From an uncultured Pseudomonadota bacterium (GTDB lineage Bacteria; Pseudomonadota; Gammaproteobacteria; Burkholderiales; SG8-39), in assembly GCA_903834835.1 (NCBI GenBank), contig CAILKO010000043.1:1-64000 (forward strand): 64,000 bases of DNA, written 5' to 3'. Below the pieces are notes generated by a model. That model did no database searches. It had not been told where the DNA came from and saw only the letters and a program-made list of their open reading frames with translations. Of the stretch, positions 20,655-30,628 are shown in pieces (within the stretch, counting starts at the first letter, position 1; every line of letters starts with the position of its first letter). The position numbers were made by a program, and so were the translations under genes.

Positions 20655-20824
20655 GGACAGAGCTTCAGGACAAGAAATTGGTTAGACCGCGTCGAGGACC
20701 AGCCAGGCCCGGGACTGCCGGCGCCGGGGACGTCCGGCGCGCGCCCGGTACCCGCAACCCGGAATCTGCACGTGCCAGAGGCGGCACTCGCGGAGGCGGC
20801 TCTGCCGCGCGCGAAGGCGATAGT

Positions 20825-21835
20825 TTGCCCGAGGAAGACGCAGACTGGGAAGATTCCTTCGTCGCGCCGATCAGTGCCCTCGTGCCTCGCGCCTTTGCCG
20901 GTTTGCGGCTCGACCAGGCGATCGCACAGCTGTTTCCGCAGTATTCGCGCAGCCGCCTGCAGTCATGGCTGGGTTCGGGCCACATCCGGGTCGACGGGGT
21001 GTCGCTCGCGGAGACAAGCCCGCTCGCCTTGACGCCGCCCGCACAGCACACGGCCGGTGACCGGCGACCATGGACCAACAGTACGGTTGTCTGTGGAGGC
21101 GAACTGATTGATGTCGCCCCGCCGGTCGCGCCCGAAGGCTCGGCGCCGCGTGCCCAGCGTCTGCCGATCACGGTCGTTTACGAGGACGAGGACCTGATCG
21201 TCATCAACAAGGCCGCGGGAATTGTGGTTCACCCGGGTGCAGGTGTTCCGGATGGCACCTTGATGAATGCACTGCTTGCGCATGATCCGAAGCTGCAACT
21301 CGTGCCGCGCGCGGGGATCGTGCATCGTCTGGACAAGGACACCAGCGGCCTGCTCGTGGTTGCACGCAATGTCAGCGCGCAGGCTGCGCTCGTCAGGCAG
21401 CTCGCTGATCGCAGCATGCGTCGCACCTACCTTGCCGTCGTACAGGGCGATCCAGCCGCAAGCGGCAGGGTGGATGCGCCGATCGGACGGGATCCCCTGG
21501 CGCGGACGCGCATGGCGGTTACGAGACGCGGCAAGGACGCGCGCACGGCATTTCGGGTGCTGGAGCGCTACGGCCGCGCGGCCCTCGTCGAATGCAGGCT
21601 CGAGACCGGGCGCACGCACCAGATACGGGTCCACATGCAGCACATCCGGCACCCCCTGGTGGGCGATCCGGTATACCGCCGAGGCACGCGCCATTCCCTC
21701 AACTTTTCGCGCCAGGCGTTGCACGCGGCCGAACTTTCTCTGGCGCATCCGCGGACCGGCGAACAGATGACGTGGACCGCCGCGCTCCCGGCGGACATGA
21801 AACGCCTTGTGCAATCGCTCCGGCGCGATTCATGA
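20825..21835 (+). CDS. rluD: 23S rRNA pseudouridine synthase RluD
   Basis: 336 residues from the chosen start. An S4 RNA-binding domain (GLRLDQAIAQLFPQYSRSRL) is followed by the RluA-type catalytic domain with the signature HRLDKDTSGLLVVARN (catalytic Asp), then GRTHQIRVHMQHIRHPLVGD. It makes pseudouridines in helix 69 of 23S rRNA. The frame is open back to a GTG at 20645, which overlaps the bamD start and adds 60 Arg/Gly-rich residues; TTG 20825 with AAGGCG upstream is preferred, but the start is uncertain. It overlaps pgeF by 4 bases. Confidence 0.9.
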   Translation: MPEEDADWEDSFVAPISALVPRAFAGLRLDQAIAQLFPQYSRSRLQSWLGSGHIRVDGVSLAETSPLALTPPAQHTAGDRRPWTNSTVVCGGELIDVAPPVAPEGSAPRAQRLPITVVYEDEDLIVINKAAGIVVHPGAGVPDGTLMNALLAHDPKLQLVPRAGIVHRLDKDTSGLLVVARNVSAQAALVRQLADRSMRRTYLAVVQGDPAASGRVDAPIGRDPLARTRMAVTRRGKDARTAFRVLERYGRAALVECRLETGRTHQIRVHMQHIRHPLVGDPVYRRGTRHSLNFSRQALHAAELSLAHPRTGEQMTWTAALPADMKRLVQSLRRDS

Positions 21836-22587
21836 GCGAACCGGCGGGGCCTTGGGCGCCCATCATTCCCGACTGGCCGGCCCCTTCCTGGGTTCGATCG
21901 CTGGTGACGACGCGCGGCGGTGGTTACAGCACCGGTCCCTATGCGAGTCTGAATCCTGGCGGGCATTGCGGCGATGATCCGGACGCAGTTGCGCGCAATC
22001 GCAATCTCATCGCCACTCGCCTCGGGGTGCGGCCCATCTGGATGAAGCAGGTGCACGGCACGACCGTGTTCGACGCGGATGCCTGGCGGGTCGACGACGG
22101 CGGGGAGCCGGAAGCCGACGCGGCCCGCACATCGCGCCGCGGCATGGTCTGCACGGTGATGATCGCCGACTGCCTGCCGCTGCTGGTTGTCGATGAGGCG
22201 CGACGCTCCGTCGCTGCGATACACGCCGGCTGGCGCGGTCTCGCCGCGGGTGTCATCGAGCGCTGTCTCGATGCCATGGGGGCAGGTGGAAAGCGGGTCT
22301 GGCTGGGTCCCGCGATCGGACCCGAGTCCTATGAGATAGGCGCCGAGGTGCGAGACGTATTTCTACGTCATGACGAGGGCGCCGAAGTGCTGTTCCGGCC
22401 CACGCGCCCGGGTCACTGGTATCTGGACCTCTACGAGGCGGCACGCAGGCGCTTGCGCACCTGGGGCATAGGCAGCGAAAGTATCCACGGTGGTGCGTAT
22501 TGCGCGCTGCGGGATTCGGAGCGCTTTTTTTCGCACCGTCGAGACAGTGTCACGGGTCGCATGGCGGCGATGGTCTGGATTGAATGA
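21832..22587 (+). CDS. pgeF: Peptidoglycan editing factor PgeF (YfiH, multicopper-oxidase-fold, LACC1-like)
   Basis: 251 residues. DUF152/YfiH family: VTTRGGGYSTGPYASLNPG at the N-terminus, IWMKQVHGTTVFDAD with its metal-ligand His, TVMIADCLPLLVVDE with Cys, AAIHAGWRGLAAGVIE with the second His, and GPAIGPESYEIGAEV. Family members act on misincorporated stem-peptide residues in E. coli and as purine nucleosidases in other studied cases. The ATG overlaps the rluD stop (ATGA). The rluD-pgeF-phaC order is common in betaproteobacteria. Confidence 0.93.
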   Translation: MSEPAGPWAPIIPDWPAPSWVRSLVTTRGGGYSTGPYASLNPGGHCGDDPDAVARNRNLIATRLGVRPIWMKQVHGTTVFDADAWRVDDGGEPEADAARTSRRGMVCTVMIADCLPLLVVDEARRSVAAIHAGWRGLAAGVIERCLDAMGAGGKRVWLGPAIGPESYEIGAEVRDVFLRHDEGAEVLFRPTRPGHWYLDLYEAARRRLRTWGIGSESIHGGAYCALRDSERFFSHRRDSVTGRMAAMVWIE

Positions 22588-22719
22588 TCCGCACGGCCAG
22601 CCTGATCTGTGTGCCGAAATGCTGCATCGCGTAATGACGGCGTGCCAGCCTGGGTGCAGGGGCAGACCCTGATCGGATTCATGGTGTCGCCAGAGGAAGC
22701 TGGGTGCACCGCATCAGAG

Positions 22720-22749
22720 TTGACGATCGTGGATTGTGCAGCGCAAAAT
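22720..22749 (+). promoter_or_regulatory. Possible sigma-70 promoter for the pha genes
   Basis: TTGACG (five of six to the -35 consensus) at 22720-22725 and CAAAAT (four of six to the -10) at 22744-22749 are 18 bases apart, in the 254-base gap before phaC. Pattern match only. Confidence 0.4.
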
Positions 22750-22841
22750 CGACGCCTTATGACGCGTTCTGACAGCCGCTGTTTCTGTGAGGCCGGAGTC
22801 CCGGTTACCGATCGGTGCGCATTGCCGCTTGCGGCGGGCGC

Positions 22842-24548
22842 ATGAGCAAGTCGCCCGCAGAGATGATGCAGGATTGGATGTCCATGTGGATGTCTGCCGT
22901 CCGTGACGCAGGCAATTTTCAGCTACCTCCAGCCAAGGAGCGCATGACGCCGGCGCAGGCCGATTTCTTTGCCGCCCAGGCCGCGCTGTGGCAGCGCGCG
23001 ATGGCAGGCGGGGTGCAGCGGGCGGATGCGGGTTCCGCGGATCGCAGATTCGCCTCGGCCAGTTGGCGCGAGCATCCCTATTACAGCTATCTGATGGAGT
23101 CCTACCTGCTGACGGCGCGCCATGTCGAAGCGCTGGCGGAGGCGGCCCCGGTCGAGGGTCAGGAAAAGGACCGCCTGCGGTTTGCGGCGCGCCAATGGGT
23201 CGATGCCCTGTGTCCTGCGAACTTCGCCTCCACGAATCCGGAGGTGATCCACAAGGCAATCGAATCCAGGGGCGAGAGCATCACACGCGGCGTTGCGAAC
23301 CTTGTAGCTGACATGGCGAAGGGCCGCATCAGCCAGACGGACGAAGCGGCTTTCGAACTCGGGCGCGACCTCGCCACCACGCCCGGCCAAGTGATGTTCG
23401 AGAACCGGCTGATGCAGCTCATACAGTATCGCCCGCTGACTGCGAGCATCGCGAAACGACCGCTGGTGATCGTGCCGCCCTGTATCAACAAGTTCTACAT
23501 CCTGGATCTCCAGCCGGAGAACTCCTTCGTGCGCCACGCGCTCCAGGCCGGTCAGGCGGTTTTCATGGTCTCCTGGAAGAATCCGGGTGCCGCAGAAGCG
23601 CAGCTTGGCTGGGACGACTATCTGCAGGACGGAGTGATCGCCGCGCTTGAAGCGGCCCGTGCCATCGCAGGTGCCGACCGGGTGAACGCGCTCGGGTTTT
23701 GTGTCGGGGGCACGTTGCTCGGCGCCTCGCTTGCGCTCCTTGCGGGCCGGGGCGCAGTGTTGCCTGCAAGTGTGACTTACCTCGCCGCCATGCACGATTT
23801 CGCCGACACCGGGGAGATCAGCCTGTTCGTCGATCCGGCGAGCGTCGCCGCGCGCGAAGCGGCGATCGGCGCGGGCGGCCTGCTCACGGCAAATGAACTT
23901 GGTGGCGTCTTTTCCGCGCTGCGCGCGAACGATCTTGTGTGGCCCTATGTCGTGAACAATTACCTGATGGGCAAGCAGCCCGCGGCATTCGACCTGCTGC
24001 ACTGGAACTCCGACGGGACCAACCTCCCCGGGCCGATGTACTGCTATTACCTGCGCAACATGTACCTGGAGAACCGCCTGAAGGACCCGGGTGCACTGAG
24101 TGCGGCAGGTGTTCCGCTCGACCTTTCCGCGGTGTCGGTGCCCACCTACATACTTGCGACGCGCGAGGACCACATCGTCCCCTGGCGCACCGCCTACCGA
24201 TCGCTGCGCACATTCGGCGGCGACAACAAGGTCTTCGTGCTGGGTGCGAGCGGCCACGTGGCCGGGATCGTGAATCCGCCTGCCAAGGGGCGGCGCAGCT
24301 ACTGGACTGGAGCAGGCGCCGCAGGTTATCCGCTGGACCCGGATGCATGGTTATCCGGCGCGCGGGAGGAAAAGGGCAGCTGGTGGCCGCACTGGTCGGC
24401 CTGGCTCGATCAGCACTCGGGCGGGCAGCGCAAGGCTCCGGCAAGAGCGGGCAAGGGGAAGTACAAGGTGATCGAGCCGGCGCCCGGCCGCTACGTCAAG
24501 GAAAAAGCACCCGGGAATCTGTCGGGTATCACTGCACCGGCCGGCTAG
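22842..24548 (+). CDS. phaC: Class I poly(R)-hydroxyalkanoate synthase PhaC
   Basis: 568 residues, normal for class I. The lipase-like box is GFCVGG with nucleophile Cys287; the catalytic Asp is in [15 protein letters not shown] and the His in [16 protein letters not shown]. The N-terminal part has the class I features [11 protein letters not shown] and FVVSWKNP-like [14 protein letters not shown]. It polymerises (R)-3-hydroxybutyryl-CoA on the granule surface. ATG 22842 is preferred over an upstream GTG at 22815. phaA, phaB and phaR follow on the same strand, giving a complete PHB pathway. Confidence 0.97.
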   Translation: MSKSPAEMMQDWMSMWMSAVRDAGNFQLPPAKERMTPAQADFFAAQAALWQRAMAGGVQRADAGSADRRFASASWREHPYYSYLMESYLLTARHVEALAEAAPVEGQEKDRLRFAARQWVDALCPANFASTNPEVIHKAIESRGESITRGVANLVADMAKGRISQTDEAAFELGRDLATTPGQVMFENRLMQLIQYRPLTASIAKRPLVIVPPCINKFYILDLQPENSFVRHALQAGQAVFMVSWKNPGAAEAQLGWDDYLQDGVIAALEAARAIAGADRVNALGFCVGGTLLGASLALLAGRGAVLPASVTYLAAMHDFADTGEISLFVDPASVAAREAAIGAGGLLTANELGGVFSALRANDLVWPYVVNNYLMGKQPAAFDLLHWNSDGTNLPGPMYCYYLRNMYLENRLKDPGALSAAGVPLDLSAVSVPTYILATREDHIVPWRTAYRSLRTFGGDNKVFVLGASGHVAGIVNPPAKGRRSYWTGAGAAGYPLDPDAWLSGAREEKGSWWPHWSAWLDQHSGGQRKAPARAGKGKYKVIEPAPGRYVKEKAPGNLSGITAPAG

Positions 24549-24597
24549 GCCCGGGGGCATGGGGCCTCTGCAGAGGCAGTTATCGAAAGGACGGGAT

Positions 24598-25773
24598 ATG
24601 GAAGAAGTCGTCATCGTCGGTGCGCTGCGCAGCGCGATCGGAAAATTCGGCGGCTCGCTCGCGCCGCTGGCTGCCTCGGAGATCGGCGCGCAGCTGCTGC
24701 GCCAGCTGCTAGAGCGCAGCGGTATCGAGCCCGGGCTGGTCTCAGAGGTCATTTTCGGTCAGGTGCTAACGGCCGGGGTCGGGCAGAACCCGGCCCGGCA
24801 GGCAGCGATCGGCGCGGGCATCCCGCATGGTGTTCCGGCCATGACGATCAACAAGGTCTGTGGCTCGGGCCTGAAAGCCGCGATGCTTGGCGCGCAGGCA
24901 ATCGCGACCGGCGACGCGGAAATCGTAATAGCGGGCGGTCAGGAATCCATGAGTCGCGCGCCGCATGTGCTGAACGGCTCGCGCGACGGTCTGCGCATGG
25001 GTGATGCGAAGCTCGTTGATTCCATGGTGTACGACGGCCTGTGGGATGTGTACAACCAGTACCACATGGGCGTGACAGCAGAGAATGTCGCGCGCGAACA
25101 CTCCGTGTCGCGCGCAGAGCAGGACGAGTTCGCGCTTGCCTCGCAGCTGAAAGCCGAGGCGGCGCAGAAGGCGGGCCGGTTCCGGGACGAGATCGCGGTG
25201 ATCGAAGTGCCGGGCCGCAAGGAGATGATCCGCTTCGACACGGACGAATATCCGCGCCACGGCGCGACGCTTGCGGCGTTGCAGGGGCTGAAACCCGCAT
25301 TCGCCAAGGACGGCAGTGTCACGGCGGGCAACGCGTCGGGCATCAATGACGGCGCTGCAGCCGTGCTGCTTGCATCGGCAAGCAAGGCCAGGGCGCTCGG
25401 ACTGAAGCCATTGGCGCGAATACGCGCCTATGCCTCTGCGGGCGTGGATCCCAGGCTCATGGGCATGGGACCGGTGCCTGCGTCGCGCCGCTGCCTGACG
25501 CGCGCCGGCTGGGATCCGAAGTCCGTCGATCTCATGGAGATCAACGAAGCATTCGCCGCGCAGGCGATTGCCGTGAATCGTGAAATGGGCTGGGACACCG
25601 CGCGAGTGAACGTGAACGGCGGCGCGATCGCGCTCGGACATCCGATCGGTGCCTCGGGGTGCCGCGTGCTCGTCACCCTGCTGCACGAGATGCTGAAGCG
25701 CGATGCGCGCACCGGGCTGGCATCGCTCTGCATCGGCGGCGGCATGGGCGTAGCGCTGGCGGTCGAGCGTTGA
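24598..25773 (+). CDS. phaA: Acetyl-CoA C-acetyltransferase (beta-ketothiolase) PhaA
   Basis: 391 residues, standard thiolase length. The acyl-accepting Cys88 lies in [12 protein letters not shown], and the C-terminal catalytic His and Cys lie in [11 protein letters not shown] and [12 protein letters not shown]. It condenses two acetyl-CoA to acetoacetyl-CoA, the first PHB step. AAAGGA precedes the ATG at 24598. The 4-base overlap of its stop with phaB (TTGA) shows the two are translationally coupled. Confidence 0.95.
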   Translation: MEEVVIVGALRSAIGKFGGSLAPLAASEIGAQLLRQLLERSGIEPGLVSEVIFGQVLTAGVGQNPARQAAIGAGIPHGVPAMTINKVCGSGLKAAMLGAQAIATGDAEIVIAGGQESMSRAPHVLNGSRDGLRMGDAKLVDSMVYDGLWDVYNQYHMGVTAENVAREHSVSRAEQDEFALASQLKAEAAQKAGRFRDEIAVIEVPGRKEMIRFDTDEYPRHGATLAALQGLKPAFAKDGSVTAGNASGINDGAAAVLLASASKARALGLKPLARIRAYASAGVDPRLMGMGPVPASRRCLTRAGWDPKSVDLMEINEAFAAQAIAVNREMGWDTARVNVNGGAIALGHPIGASGCRVLVTLLHEMLKRDARTGLASLCIGGGMGVALAVER

Positions 25774-26522
25774 GCACAGGCGCGAATCGGCGCGTCGCCT
25801 TCGTCACAGGCGGGATGGGCGGCATCGGCACAGCCGTATGCCGTCGCCTCGCCGCCGCAGGCCATGAAGTAGTCGCGGGCTGCCTGCCGAATTACGACCG
25901 CAAGGACGTCTGGCTGGGTGCGATGCGCGCCGAGGGCTTCAGGGTCTGGGCGGCCGAAGGCGATGTGGCGGACTTCGACTCCTGCGCTGAAATGCTCTAC
26001 CGGGTCCGCGCGACGGTGGGACCGGTCGACATCCTGGTGAACAATGCGGGCATCACGCGCGACAGCGTCTTCAAGCGTATGACGCGCGACGACTGGACGG
26101 CGGTAATCGACACCAACCTGAATTCGGTGTTCAACGTGACGCGCCAGGTGGTGGAGTCGATGACCGAGCGCGGCTGGGGTCGCATCGTAAACATTTCGTC
26201 GGTGAACGCGCTTAAGGGACAGTTCGGGCAGACCAACTATTCCGCGGCAAAAGCCGGCCTCCACGGCTTCACCAAGGCCCTCGCGCAGGAACTGGTGAAG
26301 CGCGGGGTCACCGTCAATACGGTGTCGCCCGGTTACGTGAACACCGACATGGTGCGCGCGATCCGCAAGGAGGTGCTGGACGCCATTGTCGAGCAGATTC
26401 CGATGGGCCGGCTTGCGGAGCCGGACGAGATCGCCGGCCTGGTCGGCTACCTCAGTTCGGAGGAGGCCGGGTATATTACGGGCGCCAACATTTCGATCAA
26501 CGGCGGCATGTACATGGCCTGA
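25770..26522 (+). CDS. phaB: Acetoacetyl-CoA reductase PhaB
   Basis: 250 residues, SDR family: [20 protein letters not shown] at the N-terminus, NNAGITRD, catalytic Ser in [14 protein letters not shown] and NYSAAK for Tyr-x-x-x-Lys, C-terminal ISINGGMYM as in PhaB. It reduces acetoacetyl-CoA to (R)-3-hydroxybutyryl-CoA with NADPH. The only start fitting the fold is a TTG at 25770 overlapping the phaA stop, so translation probably depends on coupling to phaA. Confidence 0.93.
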   Translation: MSTGANRRVAFVTGGMGGIGTAVCRRLAAAGHEVVAGCLPNYDRKDVWLGAMRAEGFRVWAAEGDVADFDSCAEMLYRVRATVGPVDILVNNAGITRDSVFKRMTRDDWTAVIDTNLNSVFNVTRQVVESMTERGWGRIVNISSVNALKGQFGQTNYSAAKAGLHGFTKALAQELVKRGVTVNTVSPGYVNTDMVRAIRKEVLDAIVEQIPMGRLAEPDEIAGLVGYLSSEEAGYITGANISINGGMYMA

Positions 26523-26575
26523 TGGCCGGGCCCGCGCGCAACCTGCGCAGCGGGGCGACGGGGGGAGCGAGAACC

Positions 26576-27175
26576 ATGAACCAGGAAACGCGGCTGATCA
26601 AGAAATACCCGAACCGGCGTCTGTACGACACGCGGACGTCCAGCTACATCACGCTCGCGGACGTGAAGCAGATGGTGCTCCGGAACGAGAGCTTTCAGGT
26701 AGTCGATGCGAAGTCGGGGGACGATCTCACACGTCAGATCCTGCTGCAGATCATTCTGGAGGAGGAGAGCGCGGGCGCACCGATGTTCTCGAGTGATCTG
26801 CTGTCCCAGCTAATCCGGTTCTACGGCAACGCGATGCAGGGCATGATGGGCAGCTATCTTGAGAAGAATCTTCGCGCGTTTCAGGAGATGCAGAAATCTC
26901 TGCAGGAGCAGTCGCAGAAGCTCTACGGCTCGAATGCTCCCGCACCCCAGGAAATGTGGACCCAGTTCATGAACCTGCAGGGCCCGGCGATGCAGACCAT
27001 GATGCAGACCTACATGGAGCAGAGCCAGAAGATGTTCGCGCAGATGCAGGATCAGATGTCCTCACAGGCGCGCAATATTTTCTCGGGCATGACCTTCCCG
27101 GGTTTTCCCCAGGGCAATCCGTCCTCTGGCAAGCCGGCTGACGACGACAAGAACAAGAACGAACCGAAACCCTGA
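26576..27175 (+). CDS. phaR: Polyhydroxyalkanoate synthesis repressor PhaR
   Basis: 199 residues. The N-terminal DNA- and PHB-binding domain has the family signature LIKKYPNRRLYDTRTSSYIT and the following DDLTRQILLQIILEEES; the rest is a Met/Gln-rich helical tail. PhaR represses phasin and pha genes until PHB titrates it away. ATG 26576 follows GGGGGAG and starts at the family's position; an ATG at 26522 would add 18 unlike residues. It ends the phaCABR cluster. Confidence 0.95.
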   Translation: MNQETRLIKKYPNRRLYDTRTSSYITLADVKQMVLRNESFQVVDAKSGDDLTRQILLQIILEEESAGAPMFSSDLLSQLIRFYGNAMQGMMGSYLEKNLRAFQEMQKSLQEQSQKLYGSNAPAPQEMWTQFMNLQGPAMQTMMQTYMEQSQKMFAQMQDQMSSQARNIFSGMTFPGFPQGNPSSGKPADDDKNKNEPKP

Positions 27176-27252
27176 AGCGCACGTCGGACCGTTTGCCCTG
27201 AAGGGCTCCGGAACGGACTTCCGTCCTTCGCCCACTGAACTCCCCTTAAGAC

Positions 27253-28608
27253 ATGAAGCAGCCATCCAAGCCCCGGGCGAAACCCCCGGCGGCGCCCAAG
27301 ATCGGATTTGTCTCGCTCGGCTGCCCCAAGGCGCTGGTCGACTCCGAACGCATCCTCACGCAGTTGCGCGCTGAAGGCTATGTGACCGCACCGGCCTATG
27401 CCGATGCCGATCTCGTCATTGTGAACACCTGTGGCTTCATTGATGCTGCGGTGGAGGAGTCCATCGGAGCAATCGGCGAGGCGATGGCCGAGAACGGAAA
27501 GGTCATCGTCACGGGCTGTCTCGGCGCAAAAGGCGACACGGTGCGCCTCGCGCATCCCGGAGTGCTCGCCGTCACCGGACCGCACGATACGGAAGGGGTG
27601 CTGCGCGCGGTGCACGAAAACCTTGCGAAGCCGCACGATCCTTACACGGATCTCGTGCCGCCCCAGGGCATACGGCTCACGCCGCACCACTACGCCTATC
27701 TGAAGATTTCAGAGGGCTGTAACCACCGCTGCAGTTTCTGCATCATCCCTTCGATGCGCGGGGATCTTGTTTCGCGTCCGGTCGGGGATGTGCTTCAGGA
27801 AGCGGAGCACCTCGTCGAGGCCGGCGTGAAGGAACTGCTGGTGATTTCCCAGGACACCAGCGCCTATGGCGTGGACATCCGCTATCGCACCGGATTCTGG
27901 AATGGCCGCCCGGTGAAGACCAGGCTCTACGAACTCGCGCGCGCGCTCGGCGAACTTGGCGCATGGGTCAGACTGCACTACGTCTACCCGTATCCGAGCG
28001 TGGACGATCTCATTCCGCTCATGACCGATGGCAAGATCCTGCCGTACCTCGATATTCCCTTCCAGCATGCGAGCGCGCGTATCCTGAAGCTCATGAAGCG
28101 TCCGGCCAGCAGCGAGCGCGTGCTGGATCGCATCACGGCCTGGCGCGGCGCATGCCCGGAGATCACGCTGCGCAGCACCTTCATCGTCGGATTCCCGGGC
28201 GAAACCGAGGCCGAATTCGAGGAACTGCTGCAATTTCTGAGGCTGGCGCAGCTGAATCGTGTCGGTTGTTTTTCCTATTCGCCGGTCGAGGGTGCGGCGG
28301 CGAACGATCTTCCCGGCTCTGTGCCCGAGGCGCTGAAGGAGGAACGTCGCGCGCGATTCATGGCCGTGCAGGCGGAAATCAGCGCCGCGCGTCTTGCGGC
28401 GAAAGTCGGTCGCAGAATGACGGTCCTAGTGGACGCCGTGGAGGGCAGAACAGCGACGGCGCGCTCGGCAGCGGATGCGCCTGAAATCGACGGCGTGGTC
28501 CTGATCCGCAACGCGGGCGATCTCAAGGTCGGGGATTTCGCCGAGGTAATCATCGAAAAAGCGGGCGAGCACGACCTGTCCGCGAAACGGGTCGAAGCGG
28601 GCGTGTGA
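27253..28608 (+). CDS. rimO: Ribosomal protein S12 methylthiotransferase RimO
   Basis: 451 residues. An N-terminal UPF0004 domain with Cys residues in [21 protein letters not shown] and TGCLGAK (second 4Fe-4S cluster) precedes the radical-SAM core with [16 protein letters not shown], and a C-terminal TRAM domain (about 380-445). It adds a methylthio group to Asp88 of ribosomal protein S12. The position after phaR is conserved in betaproteobacteria. It is followed 59 bases later by the Rid-domain gene. Confidence 0.96.
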   Translation: MKQPSKPRAKPPAAPKIGFVSLGCPKALVDSERILTQLRAEGYVTAPAYADADLVIVNTCGFIDAAVEESIGAIGEAMAENGKVIVTGCLGAKGDTVRLAHPGVLAVTGPHDTEGVLRAVHENLAKPHDPYTDLVPPQGIRLTPHHYAYLKISEGCNHRCSFCIIPSMRGDLVSRPVGDVLQEAEHLVEAGVKELLVISQDTSAYGVDIRYRTGFWNGRPVKTRLYELARALGELGAWVRLHYVYPYPSVDDLIPLMTDGKILPYLDIPFQHASARILKLMKRPASSERVLDRITAWRGACPEITLRSTFIVGFPGETEAEFEELLQFLRLAQLNRVGCFSYSPVEGAAANDLPGSVPEALKEERRARFMAVQAEISAARLAAKVGRRMTVLVDAVEGRTATARSAADAPEIDGVVLIRNAGDLKVGDFAEVIIEKAGEHDLSAKRVEAGV

Positions 28609-28667
28609 GAAACTCCGCTGGTGCACCAGAGGGTGCCTGCAGGGACATCTGAAAAGGGGGAGGAACA

Positions 28668-29861
28668 ATGACGAGAAAATCCATCTATCTGCCGGGCCCG
28701 GCCCGTCAGGACAGTAGCCAGCACCAGCTGGTGCCGGACGCGGCGGTGCGCGGTGAATTCCTGTTTACCAGTGGCATCGCCGGCTACGACGCGGCGGGCC
28801 AGTTGCCGGAAACCAACGAAGCCCAGGCGGGCGAGATCTACCGTCGCATGATGGAGATTCTGAAGACTGCCGGCTATTCGACGGAGGAGGTCGGGCACTT
28901 CTTCGTCTGGGCACTCGAGCGCCACCCGGTGATCGGCGGCAAGGTCACCAAGTTCATCAATCCCTACTGGGAGAAGATGTTTCCCGACATCCGCAGCCGT
29001 CCTGCGCGACATGTGCTCGGACGGGTGCTGGACCCCGGGCAGCATTACAAGCTCGAAATCACTGCTACAAAGAACGCGAAGCGCACCTCGTACGAGATCA
29101 ACGATGAGGTCTATCACACGGGCGGCAGCACGACCAAGGGCTACATGCCCTTCGGCATCACGATCGGAAAATACCTCTACACCGGGCCGACCTACGGCAT
29201 GACCCTCAAGGGTCGCAAGATGGGCGACACGCACGCCGAGCAGGCGAAACTGTGCGCCGTGTGCAACGACGAGTTCTACCGCATGGCAGGCCAGAGCACA
29301 GACAACCTCGCGCACATGTTCATCTGGTATCACGACGCCGCGGGCAAGCAGGCTGCCGTCGATTACACCGAGATCATGTTTCCGGATCGCAGTGATCGTC
29401 CCGCGATTCACTATCTGAAATCTCACCTGCCGTTCTGGCACGAGGTGAACGGGCAGTTCTGGATACAGTACGACAACACCGGCGTAGGCGGCGAGCGCCG
29501 CAGGCCGATCAATCCGCCGGGCGTTCGCGTGCTGGACGGCGAAGGCGGTCGCGTACCCGCGGGCGTTGCGATGGGCGATACGCTTTTCACATCTGTGATT
29601 ACCGGAAGCGGATCCGTCGAAGACCAGGCGCGCGAGGCGTTCCGCGGGGCGCGCGCCGTGGTGGAGGAAGGCGGCTTCGACTGGCGCGACGTCGGCCATG
29701 TCTATGTCTGGTACGATGACCACGCGCATCGCGACGTGATCGACAAGGTATGGGTGGAGTGCTTCCCGGACAAGGCGGAGCGCCCGGCACGCAATTCGAT
29801 TCTGGAACCTGAGATGCCGGCGGGCACTTCGGTCGGCATCGAGATAAGAGCCGCTCGCTAA
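28668..29861 (+). CDS. Triple Rid (RidA/YjgF) domain protein
   Basis: 397 residues, three times the usual Rid length. Three modules are visible: about 15-135 (ending RPARHVLGRVLDPGQHYKLE), about 140-270 (ending RPAIHYLKSHLPFWHEVNGQ) and about 285-397 (ending RPARNSILEPEMPAGTSVGI). The Arg that binds the substrate carboxylate in RidA is present in modules one and three and replaced by Ile in module two. Rid proteins hydrolyse reactive enamines/imines or act in catabolic steps. GGGGGAGG precedes the ATG. A 38-base inverted repeat follows the stop. The specific function is unknown. Confidence 0.8.
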   Translation: MTRKSIYLPGPARQDSSQHQLVPDAAVRGEFLFTSGIAGYDAAGQLPETNEAQAGEIYRRMMEILKTAGYSTEEVGHFFVWALERHPVIGGKVTKFINPYWEKMFPDIRSRPARHVLGRVLDPGQHYKLEITATKNAKRTSYEINDEVYHTGGSTTKGYMPFGITIGKYLYTGPTYGMTLKGRKMGDTHAEQAKLCAVCNDEFYRMAGQSTDNLAHMFIWYHDAAGKQAAVDYTEIMFPDRSDRPAIHYLKSHLPFWHEVNGQFWIQYDNTGVGGERRRPINPPGVRVLDGEGGRVPAGVAMGDTLFTSVITGSGSVEDQAREAFRGARAVVEEGGFDWRDVGHVYVWYDDHAHRDVIDKVWVECFPDKAERPARNSILEPEMPAGTSVGIEIRAAR

Positions 29862-29882
29862 GCGGCGTGCGCCGGAGGGCCA

Positions 29883-29920
29883 CGGAACACATGGTAACAT
29901 TTATGTTACTATGTGTTCCG
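29883..29920. promoter_or_regulatory. Extended palindrome, copy 2 of the GTAACAT motif; operator and/or terminator
   Basis: An 18-bp stem with a single G:T wobble and a 2-base centre runs from CGGAACAC (29883-29890) to GTGTTCCG (29913-29920), with the core GTAACATTTATGTTAC at 29894-29909. It lies 21 bases after the Rid gene and is followed by GTTTTGCCGGATTTTTC, so it could act as a terminator in RNA. Its core is shared with the sites at 13170 and 50997, which argues for a DNA-level operator. Confidence 0.6.
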
Positions 29921-30082
29921 GTTTTGCCGGATTTTTCTCCCCATGGCGTCGCAAACCGCGCACAAATAAAGTCCGGTAGCGCCGCTTTCTCCTGGGAATC
30001 ACGCGTAGACTGACCGCACGACGGCCCTGCATCCGCTGCACTGTTCAGCAGTTCACTCAATCACAGGCAGAAGGGAAACGCC

Positions 30083-30493
30083 ATGAACCGGATTCAGAAG
30101 GGCTTTACGTTGATTGAACTGATGATCGTCGTTGCGATCATCGGCATTTTGGCGGCAGTCGCACTGCCCGCCTATCAGGACTACACCATCCGCGCCAAGG
30201 TTTCGGAGCTGATGATCGCGGCGTCATCGGCGCGCACCGGCGTCACCGAGGCAGCGCAGAACATCGGCGGACTGAGCAACACGAACTCCGGCATCTCGAT
30301 TTCGGCCACCACCAAGATCAGCGGCGGGACGGTTGATACGAATGGCACGATCGCCGTTGCCGGCGTGCCCGCGCAATTCAACAACCAGGATATCAAGGTC
30401 ACGCTCGCGCCAAGCTGGAACGGCCAGACCGTGGTGTGGAGCTGCGAAGTGGTGCCCGCAAAATTCGGCCCGTCCAGCTGCAGGACCGACTGA
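30083..30493 (+). CDS. pilA: Type IV pilin (PilA/PilE-like)
   Basis: 136 residues. Class IVa prepilin leader MNRIQKG, cleaved before Phe8 with N-methylation, then the conserved [20 protein letters not shown] helix and [12 protein letters not shown]. Two C-terminal Cys (in WSCEVV and SSCRTD) form the D-region disulphide loop. The gene is small and stands alone with its own terminator, as major pilins often do; no assembly genes are nearby. It may serve twitching, attachment or DNA uptake. Confidence 0.93.
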   Translation: MNRIQKGFTLIELMIVVAIIGILAAVALPAYQDYTIRAKVSELMIAASSARTGVTEAAQNIGGLSNTNSGISISATTKISGGTVDTNGTIAVAGVPAQFNNQDIKVTLAPSWNGQTVVWSCEVVPAKFGPSSCRTD

Positions 30494-30558
30494 GCGATCA
30501 GTAACCGGGAGGCCTGGCTCCGGCCGGGCGGCAGGTTCCCGGAACGGAGACTTTTCAG

Positions 30559-30598
30559 GGCGCCAGCCCGGCCGTCACACGGCCGCTGGCGCCTTTTT
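30559..30598 (+). terminator. Strong rho-independent terminator after the pilin gene
   Basis: GGCGCCAG and CGGCCG on the left pair with CGGCCG and CTGGCGCC on the right (14 bp, 2-base bulge, loop TCACA or slightly wider), followed directly by TTTTT at 30594-30598. It lies 66 bases after the pilin stop and separates it from convergent lysS. Confidence 0.9.
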
Positions 30599-30628
30599 CA
30601 TTGTGTGGCGTGTCGGGGCTTTCCGGAC

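Noticed and set aside
20645..20824. N-terminal extension of RluD from a GTG at 20645
   Set aside because: It overlaps the bamD start on the other strand and is Arg/Gly-rich without similarity to the family; kept only as an alternative.
22923..24257. 444-codon open frame opposite phaC
   Set aside because: Antisense shadow of phaC with low-complexity Arg/His-rich translation and no recognised motif.
27180..27245. Hairpin between phaR and rimO as a terminator
   Set aside because: The complementary parts are short and interrupted and no T-tract follows.
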